Shown piece after piece: positions 61,904 through 64,000 of a DNA stretch of 64,000 bases. Each line of letters starts with the position of its first letter. The first letter of the stretch is position 1. Both the position numbers and the translations under genes were made by a program. Origin of the DNA: Saccharopolyspora indica (GTDB lineage Bacteria > Actinomycetota > Actinomycetes > Mycobacteriales > Pseudonocardiaceae); NCBI RefSeq assembly GCF_027853965.1, contig NZ_JAQGLB010000005.1, forward strand, positions 310,001 to 374,000, read 5' to 3'. The notes below the pieces were generated by a model that had not been told where the DNA came from, did no database searches, and saw only the letters and a program-made list of their open reading frames with translations.

Positions 61904-64000
61904 TCACGTGTTGAAGTACTTGGCCTCGGGGTGGTGGGCGACGATCGCGTCCGTGGACTGCTCCGGGTGGAGCTGGAACTCCTCGGAGAGCACCACGCCG
62001 ATGCGCTCGGACTCCAGCAGGTCGACGATCTTGGCCCGGTCCTCGATGTCCGGGCAGGCGCCGTAGCCGAAGGAGTACCGCGCGCCGCGATAACCGAGCT
62101 TGAAGAACTCCCGCACGTCCTCGGGGTCCTCCTGGGCCACCGTGCCGCCGCTGGACCAGGCCAGCTCGCGGCGGACCCGGCGGTGCCAGTACTCGGCCAG
62201 CGCCTCGGTGAGCTGCACGCTCAGGCCGTGCACCTCCAGGTAGTCCCGGTAGGCGTTCTTGGCGAACAGCTCGTTGGCGTAGTCGGCGATCGGCTGGCCC
62301 ATGGTGACCAGCTGCATCGGCAGCACGTCCACCTGGCCGGTCTGCTCGGCCTGCTCCCGGGTGCGGAAGAAGTCGGACAGGCACAGCCTGCGGTCGCGCT
62401 TCTGCCGCGGGAAGAAGAACCGGCAGCGCTCCGGGGCGTCGGGCTCCTCCTTGTCCAGCACGACGAGGTGGTTGCCCTCGGTCACGCACGGGAAGTAGCC
62501 GTAGACCACCGCCGCGTGCTGCAGGATGCCCGCGGTGGACAGCTCGTCGATCCAGTGCCGCAGCCGCGGCCTGCCCTCGGTCTCCACCAGCTCCTCGTAG
62601 GAGGGGCCTTCGCCCTTCTTGGCGCCGCGCAGGCCCCACTGGCCGAAGAACGTGGCCCGCTCGTCCAGCAGCGCCAGGTAGTCGGCGACCGCGACGCCCT
62701 TGACCACCTTCGAGCCCCAGAACGGCGGGGTCGGCACCGGCGAGTCGGTGGCCACGTCGGACCGCGTGGTGTCGTCGTAGCCGGGTTCCTCGCCCTGCTC
62801 GGCCTTGCGCTTCTCGGCGATGCGCAGCGAGCGCTCGCGGCGGGCCTTGCGCTCGGCCTTCTTGGCCTCCTCGGCGGCGTCCTCCTCGGGGCTGTCGCCG
62901 CGCTTGATGGCCATCAGCCGGTCCATCAGGTGCAGGCCCTCGAAGGCGTCCTTGGCGTAGCGCACGTCGCCCTGGTAGACCTCGTCCAGGTCGTGCTCGA
63001 CGAAGGACCTGGTCAGGGCCGCACCGCCGAGCATCACCGGGTACTTGCCGGCGAGGCCCCTGGAGTTCATCTCCTCCAGGTTCTCCTTCATGATCACCGT
63101 GGACTTCACCAGCAGCCCGGACATGCCGATGGCGTCGACCTGGTGCTCCTCGGCGGCTTCGAGGATGGCGCCGATCGGCTGCTTGATGCCGATGTTGACC
63201 ACGTCGTAGCCGTTGTTGGAGACGATGATGTCGACCAGGTTCTTGCCGATGTCGTGCACATCGCCCTTGACCGTGGCCAGCAGCAGCCTGCCCTTGCCGC
63301 CGGAGTCGTCCTTCTCCATGTGCGGTTCCAGGTGCGCCACCGCGGCCTTCATCACCTCGGCGGACTGCAGCACGAACGGCAGCTGCATCTGCCCGGAGCC
63401 GAACAGGTCGCCGACGACCTTCATGCCCGCCAGCAGGTTCTCGTTGATGATCTGCAGCGGCGCCTTCTCGGCCATCGCCGCCTGCAGGTCGTCCTCCAGG
63501 CCGTTGCGCTCGCCGTCGACGATCCGCCGCTCCAGCCGCTCGAACAGCGGCAGCTTCGCGAGCTCCTCGGCGCGCGAGGCGCTGCTGGACTTCGCGGTCT
63601 GGCCCTCGAAGAGCTCCATGAGCTTCTGCAGCGGGTCGTAGCCCTCGCGGCGCCGGTCGTAGACCAGGTCCAGCGCGACGTCGCGCGCCTCCTCGTCGAT
63701 CTTGCTCATCGGCAGGATCTTGGAGGCGTTGAGGATCGCGGTGTCCAGCCCGGCTTCCCGGCACTCGTTGAGGAACACCGAGTTGAGCACCTGCCGCGCC
63801 GCCGGGTTGAGCCCGAAGGACACGTTGGACAGGCCCAGCGTGGTCTGCACCCGCGGGTGGCGGGCCTTGAGCTCCCGGATCGCGTTGATGGTCTCGATGG
63901 CGTCCTTGCGGACCTCCTCCTGACCGGTGGTGATCGGGAAGACCAGGCAGTCGATGATGATCGCGGACTCGTCCAGACCCCAGTTGGTGGTCATGTCCTC
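61904..64000 (-). CDS. metH: Cobalamin-dependent methionine synthase, 5' end missing
   Basis: The frame is open from the window edge to a stop at 61904 (699 codons). It contains the end of the pterin-binding domain (RVQTTLGLSNVSFGLNPAAR), the cap and cobalamin domain with the B12 motif DVHDIGKN and MSGLLVKSTVIMKENLEEMN, and the SAM-reactivation domain ending FSFGYGACPDIEDR and HPEQSTDAIVAHHPEAKYF. The N-terminal homocysteine-binding domain lies outside. MetH transfers methyl from 5-methyl-THF to homocysteine. With ahcY and metF it forms a methyl-cycle neighbourhood. A charged linker around residues 390-410 (AEEAKKAERKARRERSL) between the cobalamin and reactivation modules is a local feature. 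Confidence 0.97.
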   Translation of the reverse strand, partial: EDMTTNWGLDESAIIIDCLVFPITTGQEEVRKDAIETINAIRELKARHPRVQTTLGLSNVSFGLNPAARQVLNSVFLNECREAGLDTAILNASKILPMSKIDEEARDVALDLVYDRRREGYDPLQKLMELFEGQTAKSSSASRAEELAKLPLFERLERRIVDGERNGLEDDLQAAMAEKAPLQIINENLLAGMKVVGDLFGSGQMQLPFVLQSAEVMKAAVAHLEPHMEKDDSGGKGRLLLATVKGDVHDIGKNLVDIIVSNNGYDVVNIGIKQPIGAILEAAEEHQVDAIGMSGLLVKSTVIMKENLEEMNSRGLAGKYPVMLGGAALTRSFVEHDLDEVYQGDVRYAKDAFEGLHLMDRLMAIKRGDSPEEDAAEEAKKAERKARRERSLRIAEKRKAEQGEEPGYDDTTRSDVATDSPVPTPPFWGSKVVKGVAVADYLALLDERATFFGQWGLRGAKKGEGPSYEELVETEGRPRLRHWIDELSTAGILQHAAVVYGYFPCVTEGNHLVVLDKEEPDAPERCRFFFPRQKRDRRLCLSDFFRTREQAEQTGQVDVLPMQLVTMGQPIADYANELFAKNAYRDYLEVHGLSVQLTEALAEYWHRRVRRELAWSSGGTVAQEDPEDVREFFKLGYRGARYSFGYGACPDIEDRAKIVDLLESERIGVVLSEEFQLHPEQSTDAIVAHHPEAKYFNT

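Overview
The window is high-GC actinomycete chromosome. A Pseudonocardiaceae host (Saccharopolyspora-like) is my inference. It rests on GC-rich third positions, GTG/TTG starts with GGAGG-type ribosome binding sites, a two-domain geosmin synthase, an XRE-DUF5753/DUF397 regulator pair, and dispersed CGTGAGCG...CGCTCACG palindromes between genes. No rRNA, tRNA, CRISPR array or prophage was seen.

Layout. 1-5 kb: an XRE-DUF5753/DUF397 pair facing a 48-aa protein across two palindromic operators, a GyrI-like protein, a jacalin-type lectin and a DHA2 drug exporter with decayed copies of its own 3' end nearby. 5-8.5 kb: an L-carnitine catabolic operon (dehydrogenase, 3-dehydrocarnitine cleavage enzyme, betainyl-CoA thioesterase) behind an XRE-TetR fusion regulator. 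8.5-16 kb: a GlcD-type oxidase, an SDR, a cold-shock protein, an amino-acid dehydrogenase and an amidohydrolase. 16-18.3 kb: geosmin synthase. 18.3-24.3 kb: an imine reductase beside a frameshifted HxlR regulator, then an MFS-GAF-amidohydrolase operon whose transporter is destroyed by a TnpB (IS1341-type) insertion. 24.6-31.1 kb: VOC protein, glycosyltransferase, cytosolic class-A beta-lactamase fold, two permeases and an ornithine-cyclodeaminase-like enzyme. 31.5-38.8 kb: amino-acid/keto-acid catabolism (ALDH, FAD oxidase, amino-acid dehydrogenase, LysR, fused alpha/beta 2-oxoacid dehydrogenase E1).

38.9-50.5 kb is the most interesting region. A four-gene operon (two IrtAB/YbtPQ-like ABC half-transporters, an O-methyltransferase and a DtxR/IdeR-type iron regulator) sits near a TetR regulator, a YbtX-like MFS transporter, an FAD monooxygenase and a methyltransferase homologue lacking the catalytic His. 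Iron-box 19-mers and copies of a CGGTCAGTC operator are paired at two promoter regions, which suggests dual iron and TetR control. The region also carries broken genes (methyltransferase, acyl-CoA dehydrogenase, glycosyltransferase), signs of rapid remodelling.

50.5-58.9 kb: a second GlcD-type oxidase, a CocE-type hydrolase with divergent TetR, a secreted PI-PLC, a carboxylesterase, and an MmyB-like regulator divergent from an aldo/keto reductase. 58.9-64 kb: the methyl cycle (metF, S-adenosylhomocysteinase, and metH running off the end). Five copies of one extended palindromic element, plus a core-only sixth copy, are scattered through the window. Their arms vary together while the loop stays near CATAG/CTATRR.
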